NCBI GenBank assembly: GCA_016214855.1
Contig: JACRMT010000014.1
Coordinates: forward strand, 1-45,169
Direction: 5' to 3'
Origin: Nitrospirota bacterium
GTDB taxonomy: Bacteria; Nitrospirota; Thermodesulfovibrionia; Thermodesulfovibrionales; UBA6898
DNA: 45,169 bases
Within the stretch, counting starts at the first letter, position 1, and each line of letters begins with the position of its first letter. Position numbers and translations under genes: made by a program. Positions 23,804 to 33,431 of the stretch are shown in pieces. The notes beneath the pieces were generated by a model. The model saw only the letters and a list, made by a program, of their open reading frames with translations. It was not told the DNA's origin and did no database searches.

Positions 23804-25632
23804 TGGCTTTTTCATTGCCCCCTGAGCAGAGCCGTAAGATCGGCTCTGCAGCCTTAGGGCTTATTGGGCTCCTGCTTCTCGGTTTTCTTATCTATAGCAA
23901 TGTAGTAAAGGCCCCCTTTATTTTTGATGACAGGGGCATCATTACTGAGAATCAGACGATAAAGAGCCTGCCGATAACCCTGCGGAATTTTTCCGGCAGT
24001 CGGTATGTTGGGTACCTGAGCTTTGCACTGAATTACGCTTATGGCGGTCTCGCTGTTCAGGGATATCACCTGACAAATATCGGTATTCACATTGCCAATG
24101 CGCTGATATTGTTTATTTTTATATGTCTTTTTTGCTCCACTCCGGAGATTCAAAGGGCGTATTCTTCGAAGGACTTTCTCGCATTTTCCTCTGTATTTAT
24201 TTTTCTTGTGCAGCCAATACAGACCCAGGCGGTTTCGTATATTTCCCAACGTTTTACTTCTCTTGCCACTCTTTTCTACCTCACTTCATTGATCTTTTAT
24301 ATAAAAGCAAGACTCTGCCAGACAGGGGCCGAGGAAAAGCGATTTTTTAAAATAATAGGTTTTTTTTCAGTCTCGCTTCTTTCAGCTGTTTTGGCCATGA
24401 AGACAAAACAGATAGCATTTACGATCCCGATTATGGCCTTTCTGTGTGAGATATATTTCTTTGGTTTCAGGGATAAGAACAAAAAGATACGGGGCAGTAT
24501 CAAGGCTTTTCTTCTGTTTCTCGTGCCGGTGGGGGTTGTGTTGTCGGGGGTGATCATTGCCGGAAAATCTCTTGGCGATGCAGCTTCATCGCTTGATTCG
24601 CTTTCACGGGAAACCGTGCAGATCTCAAGGAGCGAATATCTCCTGACCCAGTTCAAGGTTGTCACTACATATCTCAGGCTTATGTTCCTTCCGATGAACC
24701 AGAACCTGGATTATGATTATCCTGTATCAACCACCCTATTTTCGCGGGACATGATCCTGCCTCTTGTTGTTCTCGGATCCCTTGTTTTTGTTGCGGGCGC
24801 TGCCTATAAAAGAGTGAGGCTTCTGTCGTTCGGTATTGCATGGTTCTTTGTTGCACTTTTAGTGGAGTCAAGCGTAATACCCATACGCGACGTTATTAAT
24901 GAACACAGGATGTATCTGCCTTCAGTAGGATTATGCATCGCCTCAGTGGCTGCGGTTGACAGAGCGGTGCAGCACCAAAGGGGTAAGATAGGGCTGGTCG
25001 TCATGATCATAGTCTTTCTTGCTGTCGGGACAATGAACAGAAACCGTGTCTGGCAGGCGCCCGGGAGTCTATGGAGTGACGTTATCTCTAAGTCGCCGAA
25101 CAATGCAAGGGCTTACAATAACCTTGGTATTGTGTACAAGGAACAGAAGTTTTACGGAACAGCCAACGAGCTTTTTGAGAAGGCGCTTCAGGCGGACAAA
25201 AACTATACTGCAGTGTACTACAACCTTGGAGACGTACAATATTGGCTTGGTAATTACGAGAAGGCCCTTGAATATCTCGATATGGCCATGAAGGGGAAAA
25301 AAGACAGGCTTCTTCATGTTGATATTCTGAACAAGATGGGGCGGACCTATGGCGCGATGGGCCGGAGGGAACTGGCAATCGACAGCTTTCAAAAGGCTAT
25401 AGAGATTAACCCCTTATCTCCTGTCTTCAGAAACAATCTGGCCGTGCAGTATATCAAGGCTGAACGCTTTGATGAAGCCATTGCCACGCTTGAGCAGGCA
25501 CTGGTCTATGCGCCCCATGAAGACTATCTTTTTCTTAACCTTGCCAATGCCTATGCAGGCAAGGGAGATGAGACGAAGAGAACGATAATGTTAGAAAAAG
25601 CCCGGCAGATAAAAAGAGCACAGCAGCCGTAG
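23803..25632 (+). CDS. TMTC/GT-C-like membrane protein with TPR repeats
   Basis: 609 residues, translationally coupled to the second pilin (TAATG). About ten to eleven membrane segments cover 15-415. An early lumenal loop has 'FIFDDRGIITENQTIKSL', which matches the acidic loop of TMTC-type O-mannosyltransferases, and 'VQPIQTQAVSYISQR' is another family mark. From about 425 there are four TPR repeats ('NARAYNNLGIVYKE', 'TAVYYNLGDVQYW', 'RLLHVDILNKMGRTYG', 'SPVFRNNLAVQYIK'). The likely role is transfer of a lipid-linked sugar to protein, with the pilin next door as the obvious acceptor. Confidence 0.75.
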   Translation: MAFSLPPEQSRKIGSAALGLIGLLLLGFLIYSNVVKAPFIFDDRGIITENQTIKSLPITLRNFSGSRYVGYLSFALNYAYGGLAVQGYHLTNIGIHIANALILFIFICLFCSTPEIQRAYSSKDFLAFSSVFIFLVQPIQTQAVSYISQRFTSLATLFYLTSLIFYIKARLCQTGAEEKRFFKIIGFFSVSLLSAVLAMKTKQIAFTIPIMAFLCEIYFFGFRDKNKKIRGSIKAFLLFLVPVGVVLSGVIIAGKSLGDAASSLDSLSRETVQISRSEYLLTQFKVVTTYLRLMFLPMNQNLDYDYPVSTTLFSRDMILPLVVLGSLVFVAGAAYKRVRLLSFGIAWFFVALLVESSVIPIRDVINEHRMYLPSVGLCIASVAAVDRAVQHQRGKIGLVVMIIVFLAVGTMNRNRVWQAPGSLWSDVISKSPNNARAYNNLGIVYKEQKFYGTANELFEKALQADKNYTAVYYNLGDVQYWLGNYEKALEYLDMAMKGKKDRLLHVDILNKMGRTYGAMGRRELAIDSFQKAIEINPLSPVFRNNLAVQYIKAERFDEAIATLEQALVYAPHEDYLFLNLANAYAGKGDETKRTIMLEKARQIKRAQQP

Positions 25633-25684
25633 CATTCAGCAGTATTCAGCCGCCATCAGCTTCTTTAGCATGCGTGAGCCTATG

Positions 25685-25690
25685 CTACAA
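25685..25690 (+). promoter_or_regulatory. Extended -10 promoter element of uvrA
   Basis: TGCTACAAT at 25682-25690. Transcription would begin near 25697, next to ATG 25698, again suggesting a leaderless or near-leaderless message. Confidence 0.45.
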
Positions 25691-25697
25691 TAACAGG

Positions 25698-28526
25698 ATG
25701 TCCACGCAGGAACTGATCATTGAAGGCGCCCGGCAGAACAATCTCAGAAACATAAGCCTTTGCATTCCCCATAACAAGGTCATTGCAGTGACCGGGGTCT
25801 CCGGTTCAGGAAAATCGTCACTGGCCTTTGATACGATCTTTGCCGAAGGCCAGTGGAGGTTTATTGAATCCCTCTCCTCCTATGCCAGGTTATTCCTCGA
25901 AAAGCTGGACAGGCCTGATGTTGACGCGATCCTGAACATACGCCCGGCGATAGCGCTTGAGCAGAAGAATTCCATTCGTGGTTCGCGCTCGACCGTCGGC
26001 ACGCTTACAGAGCTGTACGATCTCTTCAGGGTCCTCTTTGCAAAGGTCTCAACCCCTTATTGCCCGCAGTGCGGCAAGGAGATACGAAAATGGGATCCAT
26101 CGCAGATATCCGCAGAGCTTGCAGAAAAATACGCGGGTCAGAAGGCATTCATCCTCTTTGATACGAAAGAGCCGCCTGAAGAGATGAAAAGAAAAGGCTT
26201 TTTCAGGGCATGGAAGGACGGGGAGATCACAGAACCCGGCCCTGACCTGCAGTCAGACGGCAATCTCACGATCGTGCTTGACCGGCTTGTTATTAAAGAT
26301 GAGCCGAGGCTTTCCGATTCCGTAGAAACTGCATGGAGAGAAGGCCGGGGCAGCATGAAGGTCTCGATCATAAGCGGTCAGTCATCAGTAGTCAGTCATC
26401 AGCAATCAGTCATCAGCAATCAGCAGTCAACAGACAATACTATTGCGTTGAAATTTTCATCAGAGCATGCGTGTGAGGACTGCGGCATTGTCTTGCCGGA
26501 GCCGTCGCCTCTCCTCTTCTCATTCAACCACCCGATTGGCGCATGCCCTGTCTGTAAAGGCTTTGGCGATACGCTCCAGTATGACGAGGATCTCATTGTT
26601 CCTGACAGAAATCTCTCTCTTGCAAAAGGGGCAGTGGACCCCTGGAACAAGCCTGCAGCAAAGTGGTGGAGAAAACAGCTTCTTGCAAAGGGGAAGAAGG
26701 CAGGTCTTGATCTTCATAAACCGTATGCTGACCTCATGCCCGAAGAAAAGGACATACTGTTTAAGGGGGTCAAAGGGTTCCATGGCATCGATGCTTTTTT
26801 TGATGAGCTTGAAGGGTGGAGGTACAAGCTCCATGTGCGGGTATTCCTCTCACGATACCGAAGGTCAGCCACCTGTCATGCGTGCGGAGGAAAGAGATTA
26901 AAGAAAGAGGTCCTCTCGCATAAAGTTTCCGGTCTGGATATTGCCGAACTGTCTGCCATGCCGGTCACTATGCTTTCTCAGTTTTTTGCAGATATCGATC
27001 TTTCTCCCTTCAGGCGGGAGATGGCAAAGGAACTGCTGAGGCAGATAGCCATGAAGCTCGAATATCTCGAAAAGGTGGGGCTTGGATACCTCACGCTCAA
27101 CCGGTATGGAAAGACCCTTTCCGGGGGTGAATATCAGCGCATCAATCTTTCAAATCAGCTTGCGTCAGTCCTTACAGGAACGCTCTATGTGCTCGATGAG
27201 CCTACCATCGGTCTTCATGCGAGAGACACGGACAGGATTGCAGGCATATTGAAGCAGCTTGCAGAATTGGGCAACACGGTCATCGTTGTTGAGCATGACA
27301 GAAGCATCATCGAGGCGTCTGCATGGATGATCGAGCTTGGCCCTGGCGGAGGCCACAGGGGGGGCAATGTAGTCTTCTCCGGACCCTTGCAGGATTTCCT
27401 TAAGGCTGATACGCTTACTGCGCGGTACCTGCGCAACGAGGAGAAGGTCCGGCTTCCGTCAAAGAGAAGGTCCTTCTCCGGAGACCTGTTGATGCTGTGC
27501 AATGCCAGCGGCAATAACCTCAAGGGCCTGGATCTGAATATCCCCCTGAAAAGATTGATCGCAGTCACCGGCGTTTCCGGCTCAGGCAAGAGCAGCCTTG
27601 TTGTCGAGACCTTGTACCGGGGTCTCGCCCGCCACTTCAGGATCGGCAATGAGCAGCCGCTTCCGTATGATGAGCTGAGGGGTGCAGAGCAGCTGAAAGG
27701 GATAAGACTCATTGATCAATCGCCGATCGGCAAGAGTCCGCGTTCAAACCCCGCAACCTATCTCAAGGTCTTTGACCATATCAGAAAGATATTTGCCCAG
27801 CAAAAAGAAGCAAAGGCACACGGCTATGAGCCTGGATTCTTTTCCTTTAATGTTGCAGGCGGAAGATGTGAGACGTGCAAGGGCGGCGGGTATGAGCTTA
27901 TGGAGATGTTTTTTTTCGAGGATCTCTATATAACCTGTGAGAAGTGCTCCGGCAAGCGGTACAGGCCAGAGGCGCTTCGCGTGACCTTCAGGGAGAAGAA
28001 TATCTACGATATTCTGAACCTTACGGTGGAGGAGGCGATAGAGCTGTTCAGGGAATACTCTGCCATAACAGCAAAGCTTACTTTGCTTATGGAAACCGGG
28101 CTTGGATATCTCCGCCTTGGGCAGTCTGCTACAACGCTTTCAGGGGGAGAGGCCCAGAGACTCAAGATCTGCGCGGAGTTGCAGAAGACAGGGATCAGGG
28201 ATCAGGGACCAGGGGTCAGTAAAGTCAAACCCAAAATCCCAATCCCTAACCCCGGGTTTTTGTACATTCTTGACGAACCGACGGTCGGGCTTCATTTTGA
28301 GGATGTGAAGGCCCTGCTTCATATTCTGAACAGGCTTGTCGAGGCAGGTAACACGGTTGTTGTGATCGAACACAATCTCGATGTTATCAGGGCAGCTGAC
28401 TGGGTTGTTGACATCGGCCCGGAAGGCGGCGATCAGGGCGGCAGGATCGTGTTTGAGGGCACCCCCGATGAACTGGTGAAAGATAAGAAGTCATATACAG
28501 GCATATATCTGAAAAAATATGGCTGA
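25698..28526 (+). CDS. uvrA: UvrA-type excinuclease ATPase, divergent, with two in-frame insertions
   Basis: 942 residues. DNA-damage recognition ATPase of nucleotide excision repair. Both ABC halves are present: Walker A '[10 protein letters not shown]' near residues 33 and 625, signatures 'LSGGEYQRI' and 'LSGGEAQRL', Walker B '[11 protein letters not shown]' and '[11 protein letters not shown]'. The zinc modules are 'CEDCG'/'CPVC' and 'CETCKGGG'/'CEKCSGKRY'. It differs from housekeeping UvrA in a short UvrB-binding region (about 130-225) and in an unusual middle ('[20 protein letters not shown]'), so it may be a UvrA2-like paralog. Two heptamer cassettes are inserted: near residue 226-245, before the zinc module, and 830-853, between the second signature and Walker B. 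I start at ATG 25698; GTG 25674 would add eight residues overlapping the promoter. Confidence 0.88.
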   Translation: MSTQELIIEGARQNNLRNISLCIPHNKVIAVTGVSGSGKSSLAFDTIFAEGQWRFIESLSSYARLFLEKLDRPDVDAILNIRPAIALEQKNSIRGSRSTVGTLTELYDLFRVLFAKVSTPYCPQCGKEIRKWDPSQISAELAEKYAGQKAFILFDTKEPPEEMKRKGFFRAWKDGEITEPGPDLQSDGNLTIVLDRLVIKDEPRLSDSVETAWREGRGSMKVSIISGQSSVVSHQQSVISNQQSTDNTIALKFSSEHACEDCGIVLPEPSPLLFSFNHPIGACPVCKGFGDTLQYDEDLIVPDRNLSLAKGAVDPWNKPAAKWWRKQLLAKGKKAGLDLHKPYADLMPEEKDILFKGVKGFHGIDAFFDELEGWRYKLHVRVFLSRYRRSATCHACGGKRLKKEVLSHKVSGLDIAELSAMPVTMLSQFFADIDLSPFRREMAKELLRQIAMKLEYLEKVGLGYLTLNRYGKTLSGGEYQRINLSNQLASVLTGTLYVLDEPTIGLHARDTDRIAGILKQLAELGNTVIVVEHDRSIIEASAWMIELGPGGGHRGGNVVFSGPLQDFLKADTLTARYLRNEEKVRLPSKRRSFSGDLLMLCNASGNNLKGLDLNIPLKRLIAVTGVSGSGKSSLVVETLYRGLARHFRIGNEQPLPYDELRGAEQLKGIRLIDQSPIGKSPRSNPATYLKVFDHIRKIFAQQKEAKAHGYEPGFFSFNVAGGRCETCKGGGYELMEMFFFEDLYITCEKCSGKRYRPEALRVTFREKNIYDILNLTVEEAIELFREYSAITAKLTLLMETGLGYLRLGQSATTLSGGEAQRLKICAELQKTGIRDQGPGVSKVKPKIPIPNPGFLYILDEPTVGLHFEDVKALLHILNRLVEAGNTVVVIEHNLDVIRAADWVVDIGPEGGDQGGRIVFEGTPDELVKDKKSYTGIYLKKYG
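26377..26432 (+). repeat. In-frame heptamer array in uvrA (residues about 226-245)
   Basis: Units CAGTCAT, CAGTAGT, CAGTCAT, CAGCAAT, CAGTCAT, CAGCAAT, CAGCAGT follow each other with a strict 7-bp step. They encode Ser/Gln/Val-rich text without a stop. Confidence 0.9.
28188..28258 (+). repeat. In-frame heptamer cassette in uvrA (residues about 830-853)
   Basis: Left units GGGATCA, GGGATCA, GGGACCA, GGGGTCA; spacer GTAAAGTCAAA; right C-rich units of the AATCCCT/AACCCCG kind. Located between ABC signature 2 and Walker B 2. Confidence 0.88.
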
Positions 28527-28573
28527 TGTGCCAGTCAAGTATTATTAACGCGCCAGTTAAATGCCTTAATTTT

Positions 28574-28670
28574 GTCATTCCGGCTTGCTTGTGCCCGACG
28601 TTTGGGTATCCGGAATCTTTCTTTGTTTTCGACGTATTATGCCGTCCGATCCCTGACAAGCGAGGATGAC
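28574..28670. repeat. MITE-like dispersed repeat with imperfect terminal inverted arms
   Basis: The 277-bp gap after uvrA holds a 97-bp element starting GTCATTCCGGCTTG and ending GCGAGGATGAC, whose ends are imperfect inverted repeats, with an inner CCGGAATC. The type resembles the common GTCATTCC...GGAATGAC intergenic repeats of many bacteria. No gene is seen in this gap. Confidence 0.6.
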
Positions 28671-28804
28671 GCCTTGCGATATTATATTGGCGGGTTAATA
28701 GCTGAAACAGCTTATTTGCCCGACTGCCATCATTCAATATCTTGTTGTTAAATTAACCGGCTTATCGTAAAATTACCGCAGTATCTTGGCCAATTGGAGG
28801 TGTA

Positions 28805-29071
28805 ATGCCGACCATTGCAATGTTTTATGGGATCATAGTTCGCATGTATTGTTCACCGGGCGAGCATAATCCGCCTCATTTTCATGCGTACTATCAGGAC
28901 TACAAGGCTGTTATTGACATACGGAGATGTGAATTGTCAGATGGAGAGTTGCCCGCCAGACAACTGAAGCTCGTTCAGGCATGGGCAGAAATACACAAAG
29001 ATGAGTTGCTGGCCGATTGGGAATTGGCGTCTAAAGGCGAACTGCCGTTTCCTATTGAACCGTTGAAATAA
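28805..29071 (+). CDS. DUF4160 family protein
   Basis: 88 residues. 'GIIVRMYCSPGEHNPPHFHA' at the start is the DUF4160 signature (P-P-H-F-H). A TTGGAGG lies upstream. DUF4160 genes are usually paired with a DUF2442 gene, as here, and are often found in accessory regions; a toxin-antitoxin-like or partner function has been suspected but the activity is not established. It starts 135 bp after a MITE-like repeat. Confidence 0.88.
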   Translation: MPTIAMFYGIIVRMYCSPGEHNPPHFHAYYQDYKAVIDIRRCELSDGELPARQLKLVQAWAEIHKDELLADWELASKGELPFPIEPLK

Positions 29072-29082
29072 AGGAGACAATC

Positions 29083-29334
29083 ATGTATATGCCTGTGAAG
29101 AGAGTTAACCCATTAAACGATTACAAGTTGCAGCTTACCTTTGGCGACAATGAAGAAAGGGTGTTTGATATGGCGCCGTATTTGAGCGTAGGGAAATTCG
29201 CGGAGTTGAGGGACATTTCCGTTTTTAATTCGGTCACCGTCAAATTCGACACCATAGAGTGGGCAAATCATCTGGACATGGACCCGGAGTTTTTGTATGA
29301 AAAGAGTGTAGGAATTGAACAGGTGAAAGTGTAA
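29083..29334 (+). CDS. DUF2442 family protein
   Basis: 83 residues, 11 bp after the DUF4160 gene with AAGGAG at the right distance. 'VNPLNDYKLQLTFGDNEERVFD' and the ending 'DTIEWANHLDMDPEFLYE' are typical of DUF2442. Its function is unknown; co-occurrence with DUF4160 suggests that the two act together. Confidence 0.88.
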   Translation: MYMPVKRVNPLNDYKLQLTFGDNEERVFDMAPYLSVGKFAELRDISVFNSVTVKFDTIEWANHLDMDPEFLYEKSVGIEQVKV

Positions 29335-29556
29335 TAAATGCCCTGCACAAGAAGCTTTACATTATCATAGAGAGAATAAGTTTCTTAAATGAAGAACAGC
29401 CAAGGGCGGCAATATTGATCCGCAGCACATGTCGCAGCTTCAACCTGGCATTGCAAAGACCCGGCTGCAAAACGCATCACGCCCTATTGATATCAGAACC
29501 TGGTCGCCGTAGCTTTTGCGACTTTCCTTTTGTGGCTCGATATAGGCTGAGATAAT
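29335..29556. other. 222-bp stretch without a recognised gene
   Basis: No ORF with a ribosome-binding site, no convincing hairpin terminator and no tRNA-like structure was seen. It presumably carries the rhomboid promoter; I could not pick one with confidence. Confidence 0.4.
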
Positions 29557-30228
29557 ATGTTCCCCTATAAAGACGACAATCCGACAAATACGTTTCCCTT
29601 TGTTACCATAGGCATTATTGGCTTGAACATTCTCGTTTTCCTGCTTCAGCTCATCTCAGACGTTGACGGCAAGCGCATTGTCTATGCGTATGGCGCTATT
29701 CCGCAGAACATTGTTTCTCTTGAATCTACCCAGCCCATACATCCCCTGCTTACGATATTCACCTCAATGTTCATGCATGGTGGCGTCTTCCATATCTTCG
29801 GTAATATGCTCTACCTCTGGATCTTCGGTAATAATATTGAGGACAGGCTCGGCCACGTCAGGTTTATCCTGTTCTATCTGTTTTGCGGGATTGTGGCTGC
29901 CCTGTCCCATACAATGGCCGCAGCCGGCTCGGGTGTGCCGATGATCGGCGCAAGCGGTGCGGTTTCGGGTGTGCTTGGAGCCTACCTTCTGCTTTTTCCG
30001 ATGGCGCGGATACATACGATCATCTTTCTCGGTTTTTTTGTGCAGACCGTGCAGATCCCTGCCTTGATAGTTATAGGGTTTTGGGCTATTATACAGGTTG
30101 TAAATGGCTTGATAACGCAGGGAATGGCGAGTCAGGGAGGTATTGCCTGGTTTGCACATGCAGGCGGATTCCTAGCAGGTCTTATCACCATTAAACTGTG
30201 GCAGCCAAGGAGGTCCAGCACGTGGTAG
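29557..30228 (+). CDS. Rhomboid family intramembrane serine protease
   Basis: 223 residues, about six membrane segments. The catalytic Ser is S133 in 'GASGAVSG' and the catalytic His is H201 in 'WFAHAGGFLAG'; the 'MHGGVFHIFGNMLYLWIFG' segment (residues 73-91) is the conserved TM2 motif with its accessory His/Asn. It cleaves membrane-embedded substrates, which cannot be predicted here. Its stop codon overlaps the GTG start of the next gene, so the two are co-translated. Confidence 0.93.
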   Translation: MFPYKDDNPTNTFPFVTIGIIGLNILVFLLQLISDVDGKRIVYAYGAIPQNIVSLESTQPIHPLLTIFTSMFMHGGVFHIFGNMLYLWIFGNNIEDRLGHVRFILFYLFCGIVAALSHTMAAAGSGVPMIGASGAVSGVLGAYLLLFPMARIHTIIFLGFFVQTVQIPALIVIGFWAIIQVVNGLITQGMASQGGIAWFAHAGGFLAGLITIKLWQPRRSSTW

Positions 30229-31148
30229 TTGTATGTCCAAAATGCAAGACAAGGCTGAAGGTTGACGAGACAAAGCTTTCTCCTCAGGGCTCGAGGTTCA
30301 AGTGCCCTAAGTGTAGCACAGTCCTTGTTATTAAAAAGCCTGCTGTCCAGGGGAAAAAGTCATTAGATCACAAAAAGATCCTCCTCGCGCATTCCAGCGC
30401 ATCGGTGGTCGAGAATATAACGAAACTTCTTGTCGGGGAGGGATATACGGTCGTTACGTCTGCTGATGGCATAGATGCCATGGTGACGGCATTGAAGGAG
30501 CTGCCGGCATTCGGCATCATAGAGGTTGCGCTGCCGAAGATCTACGGATTCGAGGTCTGCAAGAAACTGAAGTCGCGGCCTGAAACCAGAGAGATGAAGC
30601 TTATCCTTGTGCCTTCGATATATGACAAGACAAAGTACAGAAGAGAGCCGGTATCTCTTTATGGCGCTGACGATTATATCGAGGAGCATGACCTTTCTGT
30701 CAGGCTGATCGAGTCGATCAACCGGATAAAGAGCGGTGCTCCTGCAGAACCTCAAAAACCTGAAATGCAGACGCAGCCCGCAGCCGCTGCTCCGCAAGCA
30801 CCGCAGCCCCAGACAATAAGGAATGCAGATGCTCCGGTCAGGGAAGAGTTGACGACCCCGACTCCGGGATCAGCAGCGCCAGCAGCAGATCTGAAGACGG
30901 ATGAGTCGGTTGAAAAGGCAAGAAGGCTTTCCCGCACGATAATTAATGATATCTATCTCTATAATTCTGCCAAGGTTGATGAGGCTGTCAGGCGTGGTGA
31001 TTTCTACGCGGTTTTTGGATCCGAGGTGAAAGAAGGCTTTAAGCTTTACGAAAGCAGAATACCTCAGGAGATAAGGGCAAAAGCCGATTTTTATCGCGAA
31101 GCCATAGATAACTTTCTGGTTGCAAAGAAAAAATCACTTTCGCAGTAA
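30222..31148 (+). CDS. Zinc-ribbon protein with a degenerate (Asp-to-Glu) receiver domain
   Basis: 308 residues. I choose GTG 30222 because AAGGAGG lies eight bases upstream; GTG 30198 would put that ribosome-binding site inside the gene. Order: an MJ0042-type zinc ribbon ('VCPKCKTRLKV' and 'FKCPKCSTVLV'), a receiver-like domain at about 50-170, a Pro/Ala-rich linker, and a helical C-terminal domain of about 85 residues. In the receiver the phosphoacceptor Asp is Glu ('GIIEVALPKIYGFEV'), the acidic pair is replaced by 'AHSS', the Thr is Ser and the Lys is Glu. It therefore looks locked or phosphorylation-independent. Coupled to rhomboid. Related zinc-ribbon proteins occur in delta-proteobacterial signalling, but the function is unknown. 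Confidence 0.75.
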   Translation: MVVVCPKCKTRLKVDETKLSPQGSRFKCPKCSTVLVIKKPAVQGKKSLDHKKILLAHSSASVVENITKLLVGEGYTVVTSADGIDAMVTALKELPAFGIIEVALPKIYGFEVCKKLKSRPETREMKLILVPSIYDKTKYRREPVSLYGADDYIEEHDLSVRLIESINRIKSGAPAEPQKPEMQTQPAAAAPQAPQPQTIRNADAPVREELTTPTPGSAAPAADLKTDESVEKARRLSRTIINDIYLYNSAKVDEAVRRGDFYAVFGSEVKEGFKLYESRIPQEIRAKADFYREAIDNFLVAKKKSLSQ

Positions 31149-31229
31149 TCTATAAAAAAAAGAAGTATTTTAGAGAAAATCAGAGAAAAAACCTATTTTT
31201 CTGCTTTTTCGTTCTGCAATTGGCCTTGC

Positions 31230-31235
31230 TATAAT
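31230..31235 (+). promoter_or_regulatory. -10 box of the groESL promoter
   Basis: Perfect TATAAT about 20 bp before the CIRCE operator; the -35 (TTTCGT, 31207-31212, 17-bp spacer) is weak. Transcription would start near 31242, placing CIRCE in the early leader. Confidence 0.6.
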
Positions 31236-31253
31236 CAATCAAATCAAGTTATA

Positions 31254-31280
31254 TTAGCACTCACCGGCATTGAGTGCTAA
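31254..31280. promoter_or_regulatory. CIRCE operator (HrcA binding site)
   Basis: TTAGCACTC-N9-GAGTGCTAA, a perfect match to the CIRCE consensus. HrcA represses groESL through this element and is released under protein-folding stress. Confidence 0.97.
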
Positions 31281-31321
31281 TAACCCCAAAAATCTTATTA
31301 TTAAGGAAAGGAGAAATGCTT

Positions 31322-31582
31322 ATGAAATTTAAGCCATTGAAGGAAAGGGTATTTGTATCCTACTCTGAAGAAGGAGAAAAAACAGCAGGCGGGATTTATA
31401 TCCCTGATTCTGCCAAAGAAAAGCCCCAGAAAGGCAAGGTTGAGGCTGTCGGTTCGGAAGTGAAAGAACTGAAGGTCGGCAACATCATCCTTTTTGACAA
31501 ATATTCAGGCTCCAAGGTAAATATTGACGGAACTGACTATCTGATCGTAAAAGAAGAAGACATACTCGGCATCGTAGAATAA
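31322..31582 (+). CDS. groES: Co-chaperonin GroES with a shortened roof loop
   Basis: 86 residues from ATG 31322 (AAAGGAG eight bases upstream; ATG 31316 would be too close). The mobile loop 'EEGEKTAGGIYIPDSA' and 'GKVEAVGSE' are typical, and the end is 'EEDILGIVE'. The family norm is 94-97 residues; here about nine residues are missing where the roof hairpin normally sits, so 'AVGS' runs almost directly to 'LKVGNIILF'. The GroEL-contacting loop is intact, so function is probably kept. Forms the lid on GroEL; 38 bp before groEL; under CIRCE control. Confidence 0.95.
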   Translation: MKFKPLKERVFVSYSEEGEKTAGGIYIPDSAKEKPQKGKVEAVGSEVKELKVGNIILFDKYSGSKVNIDGTDYLIVKEEDILGIVE

Positions 31583-31617
31583 CTAAAATCCAAACACAAT
31601 TTTTCAGGAGGAAATGA

Positions 31618-33255
<1,638 letters not shown>

Positions 33256-33281
33256 GAGAGAAGACTGTTTATAGCACGCTG

Positions 33282-33309
33282 AAAAGGCGGGGCAATTGCC
33301 CCGCCTTTT
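33282..33309 (+). terminator. Rho-independent terminator of groESL
   Basis: AAAAGGCGGGGC-AATT-GCCCCGCCTTTT: a 12-bp perfect stem with a 4-base loop, followed by CTTTAT. Because of the A and T flanks it could work on both strands. Confidence 0.92.
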
Positions 33310-33317
33310 CTTTATCC

Positions 33318-33396
33318 CTCCAGAGTGTAAACACTCCAGAGGGTAAACCTTTACCCCGTTAGAAAGCCCCTCTGCTTAAAGTCTTCTAACGGGGTT
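33318..33396. repeat. Nested inverted repeats between groEL and mltG
   Basis: GAGTG-TAAA-CACTC with flanking CTCCAGAG direct repeats, followed by ACCCCGTTAGAA (33353-33364) pairing with TTCTAACGGGGT (33384-33395) over a 19-base loop. It is a compact structured element, REP-like or a second transcription-blocking hairpin; no other copy is seen in the window. Confidence 0.6.
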
Positions 33397-33431
33397 TACA
33401 TTGCCGGTCTTTTCTGGCATCCTAATTCTGA

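Noticed and set aside
26377-26432. CRISPR-like array in uvrA
   Set aside because: Period is 7 bp with no spacers and no cas genes; it is a degenerate heptamer array.
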